A model generated the notes under the pieces. That model made no database searches. It was not told the origin of the DNA and worked only from the letters and a program-made list of their open reading frames with translations. Shown in pieces: positions 33,729 to 41,507 of a stretch of DNA of 64,000 nucleotides. Positions within the stretch are counted from its first letter, which is position 1; every line of letters begins with the position of its first letter. Source of the stretch: Nocardiopsis sp. YSL2 (GTDB lineage Bacteria; Actinomycetota; Actinomycetes; Streptosporangiales; Streptosporangiaceae); NCBI RefSeq assembly GCF_030555055.1, contig NZ_JAMOAO010000001.1, positions 620,001-684,000 on the forward strand, given 5' to 3'. Position numbers and translations under genes: made by a program.

Positions 33729-34328
33729 TCAGCGCGCGAACCGCTTGAGGGCTTCGGTGTCCAGGACCATCCCTTGCCCGGGAATCCGAACAGCCTCGCC
33801 GTAGGGATGGGTGCTGCGGTCCATGTACTGACCGCGGACGGGGCGACTGTGGACCACGACGGCATTGGCGTCACGATCCACCAGCAGGTAGGCGGGGATG
33901 CCTGTCGCAGCGTAGGCGGCGGGCTTCTCCACCCGGTCGCGGGCGTGGGTGTCGGCGTCCCAGGAGGTCACTTCGATGACCGCGAGGACTCCGTCGGGGT
34001 CGGCCCACTCGCCCGCCTGGTCGAAATGGCCGATCGGAGCGAGGATTCCATCGGGGCGGGCACGACCGTTGCGGTAGGTCTCGATCTTGAGCCCCAGACC
34101 ACTGGTGATCAGGTCGAGGTCGGGGCGGTGAGCCATGAACTCACGCATCAGCCAGGTGAGGATGCCCGCGTGCGCTCCATCGGTCACCGTGTGGACCCAG
34201 ACCTTCCCATTGAACATCTCCATGCAGACACGGTCGGCTTCGAACGCCTGCACGGCGAGGCGCTCGAACAGTTCGGTGTCCATGGGCGGTGCGGTGGAGC
34301 GCGGTGTATGGTGCTCAGCGACGGTCAT
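33729..34328 (-). CDS. Uma2 (DUF820) family PD-(D/E)XK nuclease-like protein
   Basis: A 199-residue protein of the Uma2 family, which shares the restriction-endonuclease fold. Motifs visible are ARPDGILAPIG with the first catalytic Asp, and VLAVIEVTSWDADTHARDRVEKPAAYAATGIPAYLLVD with the Glu of IEV and the downstream Lys/Tyr helix. Many Uma2 proteins are solitary and their role is unknown; the family expands in cyanobacteria and actinomycetes. AGGGGGT lies four nt before the ATG at 34328. It ends the lower-GC accessory patch that begins with the DUF397 gene. Confidence 0.85.
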   Translation of the reverse strand: MTVAEHHTPRSTAPPMDTELFERLAVQAFEADRVCMEMFNGKVWVHTVTDGAHAGILTWLMREFMAHRPDLDLITSGLGLKIETYRNGRARPDGILAPIGHFDQAGEWADPDGVLAVIEVTSWDADTHARDRVEKPAAYAATGIPAYLLVDRDANAVVVHSRPVRGQYMDRSTHPYGEAVRIPGQGMVLDTEALKRFAR

Positions 34329-34510
34329 CGGACCCCCTGGACAGCGTTGGTGACGTTCAGAGCGCGGATGGTGGCTTCCCCGAGCACACCTCTCACCCCC
34401 GTCGTTGCTGTTGTCCACTCTGAGGCCCACTCTAGCGTTCCTGTGCTCCCAGGAGAGGCACCCTTCCCGACCGGCCTGTGACCCACACCACGCACCCGTG
34501 GCGGGAATGG

Positions 34511-34529
34511 ATACGGGAGGGGGTATGTT
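34511..34529 (+). promoter_or_regulatory. CstR/CsoR-type operator and -10 of the repressor gene
   Basis: ATAC-N8-GTAT (34511-34526), reading ATACCCCC on the minus strand, overlaps a TATGTT -10 (34524-34529) 23 nt upstream of the repressor ATG. It matches the CsoR/CstR operator style of ATA(C)n(G)nTAT and indicates autorepression. Confidence 0.65.
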
Positions 34530-34546
34530 GGCACCGACAGAGGTGA

Positions 34547-34822
<276 letters not shown>

Positions 34823-34878
34823 CCGGCCGGAACAGCCCTTCGTAGGGCCCGCATCCAGCGGGCACGACTGTCCAACAC

Positions 34879-34917
34879 ATACCCCCGGGTGTGTCCAACG
34901 CATACCCCCGGGAGTGT
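34879..34917 (+). promoter_or_regulatory. Two tandem CstR-type operators
   Basis: ATACCCCCGGGTGTGT (34879-34894) and ATACCCCCGGGAGTGT (34902-34917) are near-identical and 23 nt apart, between the repressor gene and the dioxygenase gene. They end 23 nt before the GTG at 34940. Confidence 0.7.
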
Positions 34918-34939
34918 CCGTGACCCACAAGGAGAATCC

Positions 34940-36313
34940 GTGATCTTCACCCAGTACTACCTCGACTGCCTCTCCCAGGCCTCCTACCTCATCGCCGACG
35001 AGACGACCCGCAAGGCCGTGATCGTCGATCCGCGCATCGACGTCGACGAGTACCTCGACGACGTCCGCGAACAGGGGCTCACCGTCGAAGGCGTCATCAA
35101 CACGCACCTGCACGCCGACTTCATCTCCGGGCACTTCGAGATCGCCGAGCGCACCGGCGCATGGATCGGCTACGGCGACAGGGCCGAGGCCCAGTTCCCC
35201 ATCCGCAGACTGGGCGACGGTGAGCGCATCAGCCTCGGCGAGGTCACCCTGGAGATCATGCACACTCCGGGCCACACACCCGAGTCCGTCAGCGTCGTGG
35301 TCTACGAGAAGCCCGACGACACCGTCCCGTACGGGGTCCTGACCGGCGACGCCCTCTTCATCGGCGACGTGGGCCGCCCCGACCTGGCCGCGTCCTTCGG
35401 CCACACGCCGGACAAGCTCGCGCCGATGCTCTACGACTCGGTCCACAACAAGCTGCTGGGACTGGACGACGAGACCCGGCTCTTCCCGGGCCACGGCGCC
35501 GGTTCCGCCTGCGGCAAGAATCTGTCCACCGACAAGTGGTCCACCATCGGCCAGCAGCGCGTCGGCAACTACGCCTGCCGCCCGATGGGCGTCGACGAGT
35601 TCGTCGAGCTGGTGACCGACGGCCAGGAGGCCATCCCGGCCTACTTCCCCTACGACGCGGCCCGCAACAGGCAGCAGCGCGACCCGATCGACATCGACGC
35701 GCTCGTCAAGCCCCTGCACCTGGACGCGTTCATGGAACTGCGCGCCAAGGGCGCGGTCGTGGTCGACGCGCGCGACCAGCAGGCCTTCAGCGCCGGGCAC
35801 CTGCGCGGCGCGGTGAACGTCGGCGCCGACGGACGCTTCGCCGAGACCGTCGGCATGATGGTCGACCCCGGCAGCACCATCCTGGTGGTGGCCGACCGGG
35901 GCGGTGAGCGCGACGTCATCACCCGTCTGGCCCGCGTGGGGCTGGAGTCCGTCGCGGGCTACCTGCCCTCGCCGGAGTCGGCCATGGCCCAGGTGCCCGA
36001 GGAGGTCGTGCGCGCGCCGCGCGTGGGCGCCGAGGAACTCGCCCGCGCGCTGGAGGGCGACCAGCCCCCGGTCGTGGTCGACGTCCGCGGTAGCGGCGAG
36101 CGCGAGTCCGGGCTCATCGAGGGTTCGGTCCACATCCCGCTGGCCAACCTCCCGGCGCGGCTGGCGGAGCTGCCCGCCGACCGCCCCGTGGTGGTCCACT
36201 GCGCCGGAGGCTACCGCTCCAGTGTCGCGGCGAGCTACCTGCGCTCGCAGGGCCGCGAGGACGTGTCCGACCTGGTCGGCGGATTCAACGCCTACCAGTT
36301 CGTGGCGGCCTGA
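34940..36313 (+). CDS. Persulfide dioxygenase-rhodanese fusion (CstB-like)
   Basis: A 457-residue multidomain sulfur enzyme. The N-terminal metallo-beta-lactamase domain is of the ETHE1/persulfide-dioxygenase type: iron ligands in THLHADFISGH, TPGHTPES, GDALFIGDVGRPD and FPGHGAGSACG, whose Cys matches the CstB active-site cysteine near 201. A degenerate rhodanese domain follows (ILVVADRGG, no catalytic Cys), then a C-terminal rhodanese with VVHCAGGYRSS. The order and length match CstB of Staphylococcus, which turns persulfides into thiosulfate and prevents reactive sulfur build-up. AAGGAG is five nt before the GTG. Confidence 0.88.
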   Translation: MIFTQYYLDCLSQASYLIADETTRKAVIVDPRIDVDEYLDDVREQGLTVEGVINTHLHADFISGHFEIAERTGAWIGYGDRAEAQFPIRRLGDGERISLGEVTLEIMHTPGHTPESVSVVVYEKPDDTVPYGVLTGDALFIGDVGRPDLAASFGHTPDKLAPMLYDSVHNKLLGLDDETRLFPGHGAGSACGKNLSTDKWSTIGQQRVGNYACRPMGVDEFVELVTDGQEAIPAYFPYDAARNRQQRDPIDIDALVKPLHLDAFMELRAKGAVVVDARDQQAFSAGHLRGAVNVGADGRFAETVGMMVDPGSTILVVADRGGERDVITRLARVGLESVAGYLPSPESAMAQVPEEVVRAPRVGAEELARALEGDQPPVVVDVRGSGERESGLIEGSVHIPLANLPARLAELPADRPVVVHCAGGYRSSVAASYLRSQGREDVSDLVGGFNAYQFVAA

Positions 36314-36362
36314 CCACCGGCCGGTCCGACCGGCCCCGACCGCGGGGACCCAGGTCCTCCGC

Positions 36363-36378
36363 ATACCCCCGGGTGTGT
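36363..36378 (+). promoter_or_regulatory. Fourth CstR-type operator, upstream of the rhodanese gene
   Basis: ATACCCCCGGGTGTGT is identical over 16 nt to the operator at 34879. It lies 120 nt upstream of the membrane rhodanese gene and suggests a second regulated promoter within the cluster. Confidence 0.65.
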
Positions 36379-36497
36379 TCCGCACGCCCGGGGGCCCGGA
36401 CCGGGGCGGGAGCCGTCCTCTCCCACCCCGGCACCCGGGCGGCGACCCCGCCGAGACCCGTCACCCCGACCCACACCCACTTCAGGAGCCCACAAGC

Positions 36498-37091
36498 ATG
36501 AGCAACAGATCCATCGACATCGCCACGGTCCGTTCCCTGGTCGACTCCGACCCCGACACCCTGCTGGTGGACGTCCGCACCCCGGCCGAATACGAGAGCT
36601 CGCACATCCCCGGTTCGGTGAACCTGCCGCTGGGCCAGGTCGACCGCCACCTGGAGCGGATCGTCTCCGACGCCGGCGGCCGCCTCGTCCTGGTCTGCCA
36701 GTCCGGCAACCGGGCGACCCAGTGCCAGTCCAGACTGGCCTCGGCCGGGCTGGAAGGCACCGCCGTCATGACGGGCGGGATGAACGCCTGGGAATCCGTC
36801 GGCGCCCCGGTCGTCCGGGGACGCGAGCGCTGGGCCCTGGAGCGCCAGGTCCGCCTCGTGGCGGGAAGCATCGTCCTGGTCTCGGTCCTGGCGAGCCTGC
36901 TGTGGTCGCCCGCGGTGTGGATCGCGGCGTTCATCGGCGCCGGACTGACCTTCGCCGCCGTGACCAACACCTGCGCCATGGGCATGATGCTGACCAAGCT
37001 GCCCTACAACCAGCCGCGCAACGCGGTGGACGTCGAGGCCTCCCTGGCCAGGATCGGCACGGGAGGGCGCCCCAGCCGCGACCGGCCTTGA
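36498..37091 (+). CDS. Rhodanese with C-terminal DUF2892 membrane domain (YgaP-like)
   Basis: A 197-residue sulfurtransferase anchored in the membrane. The N-terminal rhodanese domain (about 5-110) has LLVDVRTPAEYESSHIPGS and the active loop LVCQSGNRATQC, with the catalytic Cys first. Two membrane helices of the DUF2892 type follow (about 120-165, LVAGSIVLVSVLASLLW and AAFIGAGLTFAAVT), as in E. coli YgaP. It could pass sulfane sulfur to or from the membrane. CAGGAG lies upstream of the ATG at a 9-nt spacing. It resembles the next rhodanese over the first 110 residues and so is part of a local duplication. Confidence 0.88.
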   Translation: MSNRSIDIATVRSLVDSDPDTLLVDVRTPAEYESSHIPGSVNLPLGQVDRHLERIVSDAGGRLVLVCQSGNRATQCQSRLASAGLEGTAVMTGGMNAWESVGAPVVRGRERWALERQVRLVAGSIVLVSVLASLLWSPAVWIAAFIGAGLTFAAVTNTCAMGMMLTKLPYNQPRNAVDVEASLARIGTGGRPSRDRP

Positions 37092-37202
37092 CCCGGGGTC
37101 ACCGACCGCCGCCGGCGGCCGCGCACGGGAGCCCCGCGCTTCCCACCGCCGCCGGCGCGGTCCCGGTGACGGGTGCGCGGACCGCGCCTTCCTGAGCCCC
37201 CC

Positions 37203-37230
37203 CGGGGGCCTCCGGCACCGGAAGCCCCCG
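37203..37230 (+). terminator. Hairpin between the two rhodanese genes
   Basis: A 13-bp stem with one mismatch (37203-37215 with 37218-37230) and a CA loop lies in the 220-nt gap. It suggests that the upstream transcript can end before the second rhodanese gene. Confidence 0.5.
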
Positions 37231-37311
37231 CCGCCTCCCACAGACCACAGTGCGCCGAACGCCGGGCCGCGGGCCCCGTCGGCCGCCCGTACCTTGGCAG
37301 GAGCCAGACCC

Positions 37312-37656
37312 ATGTCAGACAAGACCATCGACGTCGCGTCCGTACGCGCGCTCATCGCGTCCGCCCCCGACACCCTGCTGGTGGACGTCCGCACCCCGTC
37401 CGAGTTCGAGGACGCACGCATCGACGGCGCCGTCAACCTGCCCCTGGGCCAGGCGGACCACCGCCTGAAGCAGGTGGCGGAGCAGGCCGGAGACCGCCGC
37501 CTGGTGCTGGTGTGCCGGTCCGACCGCCGCGCCCACCGGTGCCGGGCCGATCTCGAGGCCGCGGGAATCCGCGGCGCCGTCGTGATGACGGGCGGCATGA
37601 TCGCCTGGGCCGCCGCGGGAGCACCGGTCCTGCACGGGACGGGGGCGCGCCGATGA
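37312..37656 (+). CDS. Single-domain rhodanese
   Basis: A 114-residue rhodanese paralogous to the domain encoded at 36498: it shares DTLLVDVRTP, NLPLGQ and the MTGGM-AW segment. Its active loop is LVCRSDRRAHRC, with the catalytic Cys kept but three arginines replacing neutral residues, which may change the preferred sulfur donor. It lacks membrane helices. GGCAGGAG lies eight nt before the ATG at 37312, preferred over an ATG six codons upstream. Its stop overlaps the SulP start as ATGA. Confidence 0.85.
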   Translation: MSDKTIDVASVRALIASAPDTLLVDVRTPSEFEDARIDGAVNLPLGQADHRLKQVAEQAGDRRLVLVCRSDRRAHRCRADLEAAGIRGAVVMTGGMIAWAAAGAPVLHGTGARR

Positions 37657-39398
37657 GCTCTTCGACAGTCGACTACCCCTTGCAGCGGCGCACGGGTGCC
37701 GCCCGGTTCCTCCCGCTGCTGGGCTGGTTCGGTCAGTACACCAGGGCCACTCTGAGGGCGGACGTCGTGGCCGGCCTGACCGTGGCCGTCATGCTGGTTC
37801 CTCAGAGCATGGCCTACGCCGCGCTGGCCGGAATGCCTCCGGCCACCGGTCTGTACGCCGCGGTCGTCCCGCTGGTGGTCTACGCCCTCCTGGGGACGTC
37901 CGGCTCACTCGCGGTGGGCCCCGTGGCCATCACCGCGCTCATGTCGGCGGCCGCGCTCGCGCCGCTCGCCGACGGGGACCCCGCGCGCTACGCGGCGCTC
38001 GCCGGTGTTCTGGCCCTGCTCGTCGGCGCGATCCAGTTCTCGATGGGCGCGCTCCGGCTCGGTGCCGTGGTCAACTTCATGTCGCACCCCGTCCTGAGCG
38101 GTTTCACCTCAGCGGCCGCGATCATCATCGCTGCCAGCCAGCTCAAGGACCTGCTGGGGTTGCGGGCCGAACGCGCCGGGACGCTGCCCGAGACGATCCT
38201 GGCGCTCGCGGGTGCGGTCACGACCGCGCACTGGCCGACGATCGCCGTCTCCGCGGTGAGCGTGCTCGCCCTGGTCCTGCTCAAGCGGGTGTTCCCCAAG
38301 GTCCCCGGCGCGCTGCTGGTCGTCGCCGCCGTCACAGGACTCAGCGCCGTGCTCTCCTTCGGTGACCGGGGGGTGGCCGTCCTGGGCGAGGTGCCGGCCG
38401 GCCTGCCGATGCCCGCGGTTCCCGACGCCCTGCTGGGGGACGTGGTGGCGCTGCTGCCCGCCGCTCTGGCCATCGCCCTCGTGGGCTACATGGAGGGCAT
38501 CGCCGTAGCGAAGGCACTGGCGGCGAAGTCCCGTCAGCACGTGTCGGCCGACACCGAACTGGTGGCCGTGGGTGCCGCCAACGGCGCGGCCGGGCTCTTC
38601 GGGGCCTTCCCCGTGGCCGGCGGGTTCTCCCGCAGCGCGGTGAACTTCTCCGCGGGAGCGCGCACACCCGTGGCCACCCTGGTCACCGCCGCGGTCGTGG
38701 CGGTCACCGCACTGGTGCTCACACCGGCCTTCTACCACCTGCCCAAGGCGGTCCTGGCGGCGATCGTCGTCGTCGCGGTCGCGGGGCTGGTGGATCTGAG
38801 GGGCGCTGCGACCGTGTGGCGCACACGGCGACTGGACGGGTTCGCCCTGGGGGTCACGTTCCTGGTCACCCTGCTGTTCGGTGTGGAGCCCGGCATCGCC
38901 GCCGGCGTGGTGTTCAGCCTCGCGGTGGTCCTGTGGAACTCCTCCCGTCCGCACACCGCCGAGCTCGGCCGGGTCCCCGGCACCGGCACCTTCCGCAACG
39001 TGGACCGGTACGAGGGGCTGACCACCGATCCCGGGATCGCGGTGGTCCGGGTGGACGCGCCGCTGTACTTCGCCAACGCCCAGTGGGTCACCGACACCCT
39101 GGTGGGCATCGCCGACGAGCGCGCGGAGGTGCGCACCATCGTTCTGGACGCCTCCGCGATCAGCGACTGCGACTCCGACGGGGCCCACGCGCTCTCCGAA
39201 CTCCACCGGACCCTGGACTCCCGTGGCATCGAGCTGAGGCTGGCCACGGTCCGCGGCCCCGTGCGCGACGTTCTCACCCGGGACGGAATCTGGGCGGTCC
39301 TGCGCGGTGCCCGACGAGTGCACCCGGACGTCGTCTCGGCCGTCACCGCCGCCGGAGGCGGCGCGCCCGCGCCGGAACTCGCCAGGGAGGTGCTGTGA
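37653..39398 (+). CDS. SulP (SLC26) family anion transporter with STAS domain
   Basis: A 581-residue anion carrier. The SulP signature region LTVAVMLVPQSMAYAALAGMPP lies near residue 48, followed by 10-12 membrane helices up to about residue 440. A C-terminal STAS domain (GIAVVRVDAPLYFANAQWV, then IVLDASAISDCDSDG) completes it. SulP proteins move sulfate, bicarbonate or other oxyanions. The gene is translationally coupled to a rhodanese upstream and to a carbonic-anhydrase-like gene downstream, so both sulfur oxyanion and bicarbonate transport are plausible; the sequence does not decide. No clear ribosome-binding site precedes the overlapping ATG. Confidence 0.9.
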   Translation: MSSSTVDYPLQRRTGAARFLPLLGWFGQYTRATLRADVVAGLTVAVMLVPQSMAYAALAGMPPATGLYAAVVPLVVYALLGTSGSLAVGPVAITALMSAAALAPLADGDPARYAALAGVLALLVGAIQFSMGALRLGAVVNFMSHPVLSGFTSAAAIIIAASQLKDLLGLRAERAGTLPETILALAGAVTTAHWPTIAVSAVSVLALVLLKRVFPKVPGALLVVAAVTGLSAVLSFGDRGVAVLGEVPAGLPMPAVPDALLGDVVALLPAALAIALVGYMEGIAVAKALAAKSRQHVSADTELVAVGAANGAAGLFGAFPVAGGFSRSAVNFSAGARTPVATLVTAAVVAVTALVLTPAFYHLPKAVLAAIVVVAVAGLVDLRGAATVWRTRRLDGFALGVTFLVTLLFGVEPGIAAGVVFSLAVVLWNSSRPHTAELGRVPGTGTFRNVDRYEGLTTDPGIAVVRVDAPLYFANAQWVTDTLVGIADERAEVRTIVLDASAISDCDSDGAHALSELHRTLDSRGIELRLATVRGPVRDVLTRDGIWAVLRGARRVHPDVVSAVTAAGGGAPAPELAREVL

Positions 39399-39814
39399 TG
39401 GGTGGCGGCGGCTTCGCCACGGCCGTCTCGTGTATCGACGGCCGTGTCCAGGAACCGCTCACCCGGTGGATCAGGGAGCGGTTCGGCGTCGAGCACGTCG
39501 ACATGGTCACGGAGCCGGGGCCCGACCTCTTCGTGGCCACGTCCGACGAGGAGGGGCTCACCCCGCTGCTGGAGCGGATCCGGGTGTCCCGGCGGGCCCA
39601 CGCCAGTTCCACCGTGGTGCTGGCGGGGCATCTGGACTGCGCGGCCAACCCGGTCTCGGCCGAGGAGCACGGGCGACAACTGGAACCGGCCGCCGCGCTG
39701 CTCGCCGAACGGCTGCCCGGGATGCGGATCGTGACCGTCCTGGTGACGGGATGCGGCGACCGCGGCTGCCTGGAGGTGTCGGTGGTCGGGGCCTCCCCTT
39801 CACACACGCCCTAA
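39398..39814 (+). CDS. Small beta-carbonic-anhydrase-like protein
   Basis: A 138-residue protein that keeps the zinc-site pattern of beta-carbonic anhydrases: Cys and Asp-Arg in SCIDGR (C-x-D-x-R) and His-x-x-Cys in AGHLDCAANP. It is much shorter than typical beta enzymes (~200 residues) and resembles the small carbonic-anhydrase-like domains found alone or fused to SulP carriers. Its ATG overlaps the SulP stop (TGATG), and AGGGAGG is seven nt upstream. It may hydrate CO2 next to a bicarbonate carrier, or bind another small substrate. Activity is not established. Confidence 0.75.
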   Translation: MGGGGFATAVSCIDGRVQEPLTRWIRERFGVEHVDMVTEPGPDLFVATSDEEGLTPLLERIRVSRRAHASSTVVLAGHLDCAANPVSAEEHGRQLEPAAALLAERLPGMRIVTVLVTGCGDRGCLEVSVVGASPSHTP

Positions 39815-39857
39815 GGCATGTTCCGTGGAGGCCGCCCGTCGCGGGGCGGGCACCGCC

Positions 39858-40340
39858 TCACCGTGTGCGCGGACTGAGTCGGACGAAGGGCAGGTGGCGG
39901 CCGACCTCGCGGTAGTCCTCCTGGGTGCCGTCGACGGAGAATCCCATGAAGCGCACGAGATTGCGTGCGGCCCGGGGGTGGCGGGGCGCGTAGCGGGCCA
40001 TGAAGTCACCACCCTCCTCCGTGCCAAGGGGGTGTGCGGTGACGGGGATCGTGCGCACACCGACGCGGATGCTGGTCTCGGGGGTGGCCAGGAGGTTCTG
40101 GTACCAGGCGGCTTTCCGGCCGAACCCGGAGCAGACCACGTAGCTGCCGTCGGAGCGGTCGTGCTCGACCGCTTCGATGACGACCTGGCGGCGCTTGCCC
40201 GACACCCGTCCGGTGTGGTTCAGCAGGAGGAATCGTCCGCCGAAGAGCCAGCCCAGGCGCATGCGGTAGAGGTGGATGGGGGCACGGAACAGCAGGCGGC
40301 GGATGCCGGTGGGTGGGGTGGGGCGCTTGGTGATCTCCAC
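39858..40340 (-). CDS. F420H2-dependent nitroreductase-family (DDN-like) oxidoreductase
   Basis: A 160-residue split-barrel flavoprotein of the deazaflavin-dependent nitroreductase family, whose members use F420H2 to reduce quinones or other unsaturated compounds. The diagnostic block LLNHTGRVSGKRRQVVIEAVEHD lies near residue 40, followed by VCSGFGRKAAWYQNLLATPE and the RYAPRHPRAARNLVRFMGF helix. GTG at 40340 has AAAGG eight nt upstream. F420 supply is supported by the F420:NADPH oxidoreductase and LLM genes elsewhere in the window. The TetR and broken monooxygenase genes lie directly upstream on the same strand, suggesting an old detoxification operon. Confidence 0.85.
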   Translation of the reverse strand: MEITKRPTPPTGIRRLLFRAPIHLYRMRLGWLFGGRFLLLNHTGRVSGKRRQVVIEAVEHDRSDGSYVVCSGFGRKAAWYQNLLATPETSIRVGVRTIPVTAHPLGTEEGGDFMARYAPRHPRAARNLVRFMGFSVDGTQEDYREVGRHLPFVRLSPRTR

Positions 40341-40351
40341 GGTGGTGCCTT

Positions 40352-40638
40352 TCAGGTACGGGTGAGGATGCTGGTGGTGTCGCCGTATCCGCGGCGCAGC
40401 AGTCCGGTGAAGGCGTCGCGCAGGACGAGCCGGGTGATGGTGCTCTGCATGGCGAGGCCGGCACGGGTGGCCGGGACGAGGGAGCGGGCGAGGGTGCGGG
40501 CACGCCGCTGGCGATGCCGTAGCCGCCCAGGCGCCCGTGCGGAGCGCGCTCGACCACCACCGGGGTGTGGCCCCAGTGGTGCAGCCAGTAGGCGAGGGTG
40601 AGACCCGCGATCCCGCCGCCGGAGACCAGGACCTTCAT
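40352..40638 (-). pseudogene. Broken FAD-dependent monooxygenase
   Basis: Only 287 nt remain of a gene that normally spans about 1.2 kb. The first 44 codons encode a good FAD-binding start, MKVLVSGGGIAGLTLAYWLH then GHTPVVVERAP and LGGYGI. The reading frame then shifts and continues in another frame as a typical C-terminal tail (LARSLVPATRAGLAMQS, then LRRGYGDTTSILT) up to a TGA at 40354-40352. The middle of the enzyme is missing, and the length is not a multiple of three, so an internal deletion joined the ends out of frame. The start still overlaps the TetR stop as ATGA. Confidence 0.8.
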
Positions 40639-41228
40639 GGGCGCTCCCCGATCAACTCGCCGAGCGCCGTCAGGGCGGGTTCGACGGACAGCTCGGCGTC
40701 CAGCAGGTGGTGCAGCAGCAGCCCGTCCAGCAGCGCCGCGATGAGCGTCGCCGTCCCGGCCCTCCGCCCGGCCGACCACTGCGGGTTCAGCCTTCCGAGC
40801 CAGTCGGCGATCTGGCCGCGTGCCTCCCGCAGCCCCTCCCGCAGCGCCGTACCGAGTTCCTGATGGCGCGTCATCCCCGCCATCAGCTCCACGAGCAGCC
40901 GGAGTACCTTCTCGTCACCCGTGACCCGGGGCAGCGCGGCGCGTACCGCGTCGAGCGCCGCGCTCGCGTCCGGGGCGGCGAGCAGTGCCTCGACGACGGG
41001 CATCACCACCGTGTCGCCCGCTCTCCGGGCGATCGCCGTGTGCAGGGCGGGAAGACCGCCGAAGTGGTAGTGGATGAGCCCCGTGTTGGCGCCACTGCGT
41101 GCGGCCACGGCACGGGCGGTGACAGCGGGCCAGCCGCCCTCGACGAGCAGGGCGAGCCCGGCATCGATGAGTTCCTCGCGGCGGCGGTGTCCGCGAGCTG
41201 AATTTGGCCGATCGGCTAAGTTAGCCAT
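40635..41228 (-). CDS. TetR-family repressor
   Basis: A 197-residue TetR repressor with an intact N-terminal domain: RREELIDAGLALLVEGGW, then the helix-turn-helix VTARAVAARSGANTGLIHYHFGG. The C-terminal ligand domain is rich in Leu and Ala and includes LLVELMAGMTRHQELG. Its natural target operon began with the now-broken FAD monooxygenase, whose start overlaps its stop. The CTAAGTT/AACTTAG dyad covers its own start codon, so it should autoregulate. It appears functional although its partner enzyme is lost, and may still control the F420 nitroreductase gene. Confidence 0.9.
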   Translation of the reverse strand: MANLADRPNSARGHRRREELIDAGLALLVEGGWPAVTARAVAARSGANTGLIHYHFGGLPALHTAIARRAGDTVVMPVVEALLAAPDASAALDAVRAALPRVTGDEKVLRLLVELMAGMTRHQELGTALREGLREARGQIADWLGRLNPQWSAGRRAGTATLIAALLDGLLLHHLLDAELSVEPALTALGELIGERP

Positions 41229-41241
41229 GCGGCCAACTTAG
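41216..41241 (-). promoter_or_regulatory. TetR operator overlapping the repressor start
   Basis: CTAAGTT (41216-41222) and AACTTAG (41235-41241) are perfect 7-bp arms, extended by GGC/GCC, around a 12-nt spacer that contains the ATG complement at 41226-41228. The rest of the 279-nt gap to hmp holds the hmp terminator and no gene I can support. Confidence 0.6.
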
Positions 41242-41462
41242 GCCATGCCACGCAAAGGGAGCAAATCCCATGCGGCCGCGGACGACCTCGAACCTGACAC
41301 CCGGGAGGCGGGCCGGCGGTCGCGTCCGACGAACACGGAGGCGGGGCCACCGGCCTTGCACGGGCTCAACGACGTCGGTCTCTCCGTCGCCTGACCGCTG
41401 CCCACAAGACCGTTCTCGGCCGATCAGGGCGGTCGGGGCCGCGGCTCCCGGCCGCGCAGGGC

Positions 41463-41497
41463 GCCCCCAGGCGGCCTCGGCACGGTCGCCTGGGGGC
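41463..41497 (-). terminator. Terminator of the flavohemoprotein gene
   Basis: A perfect 11-bp stem (41463-41473 with 41487-41497) and a 13-nt loop lie just beyond the minus-strand stop at 41508. Confidence 0.75.
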
Positions 41498-41507
41498 ACG
41501 GCGGCGC

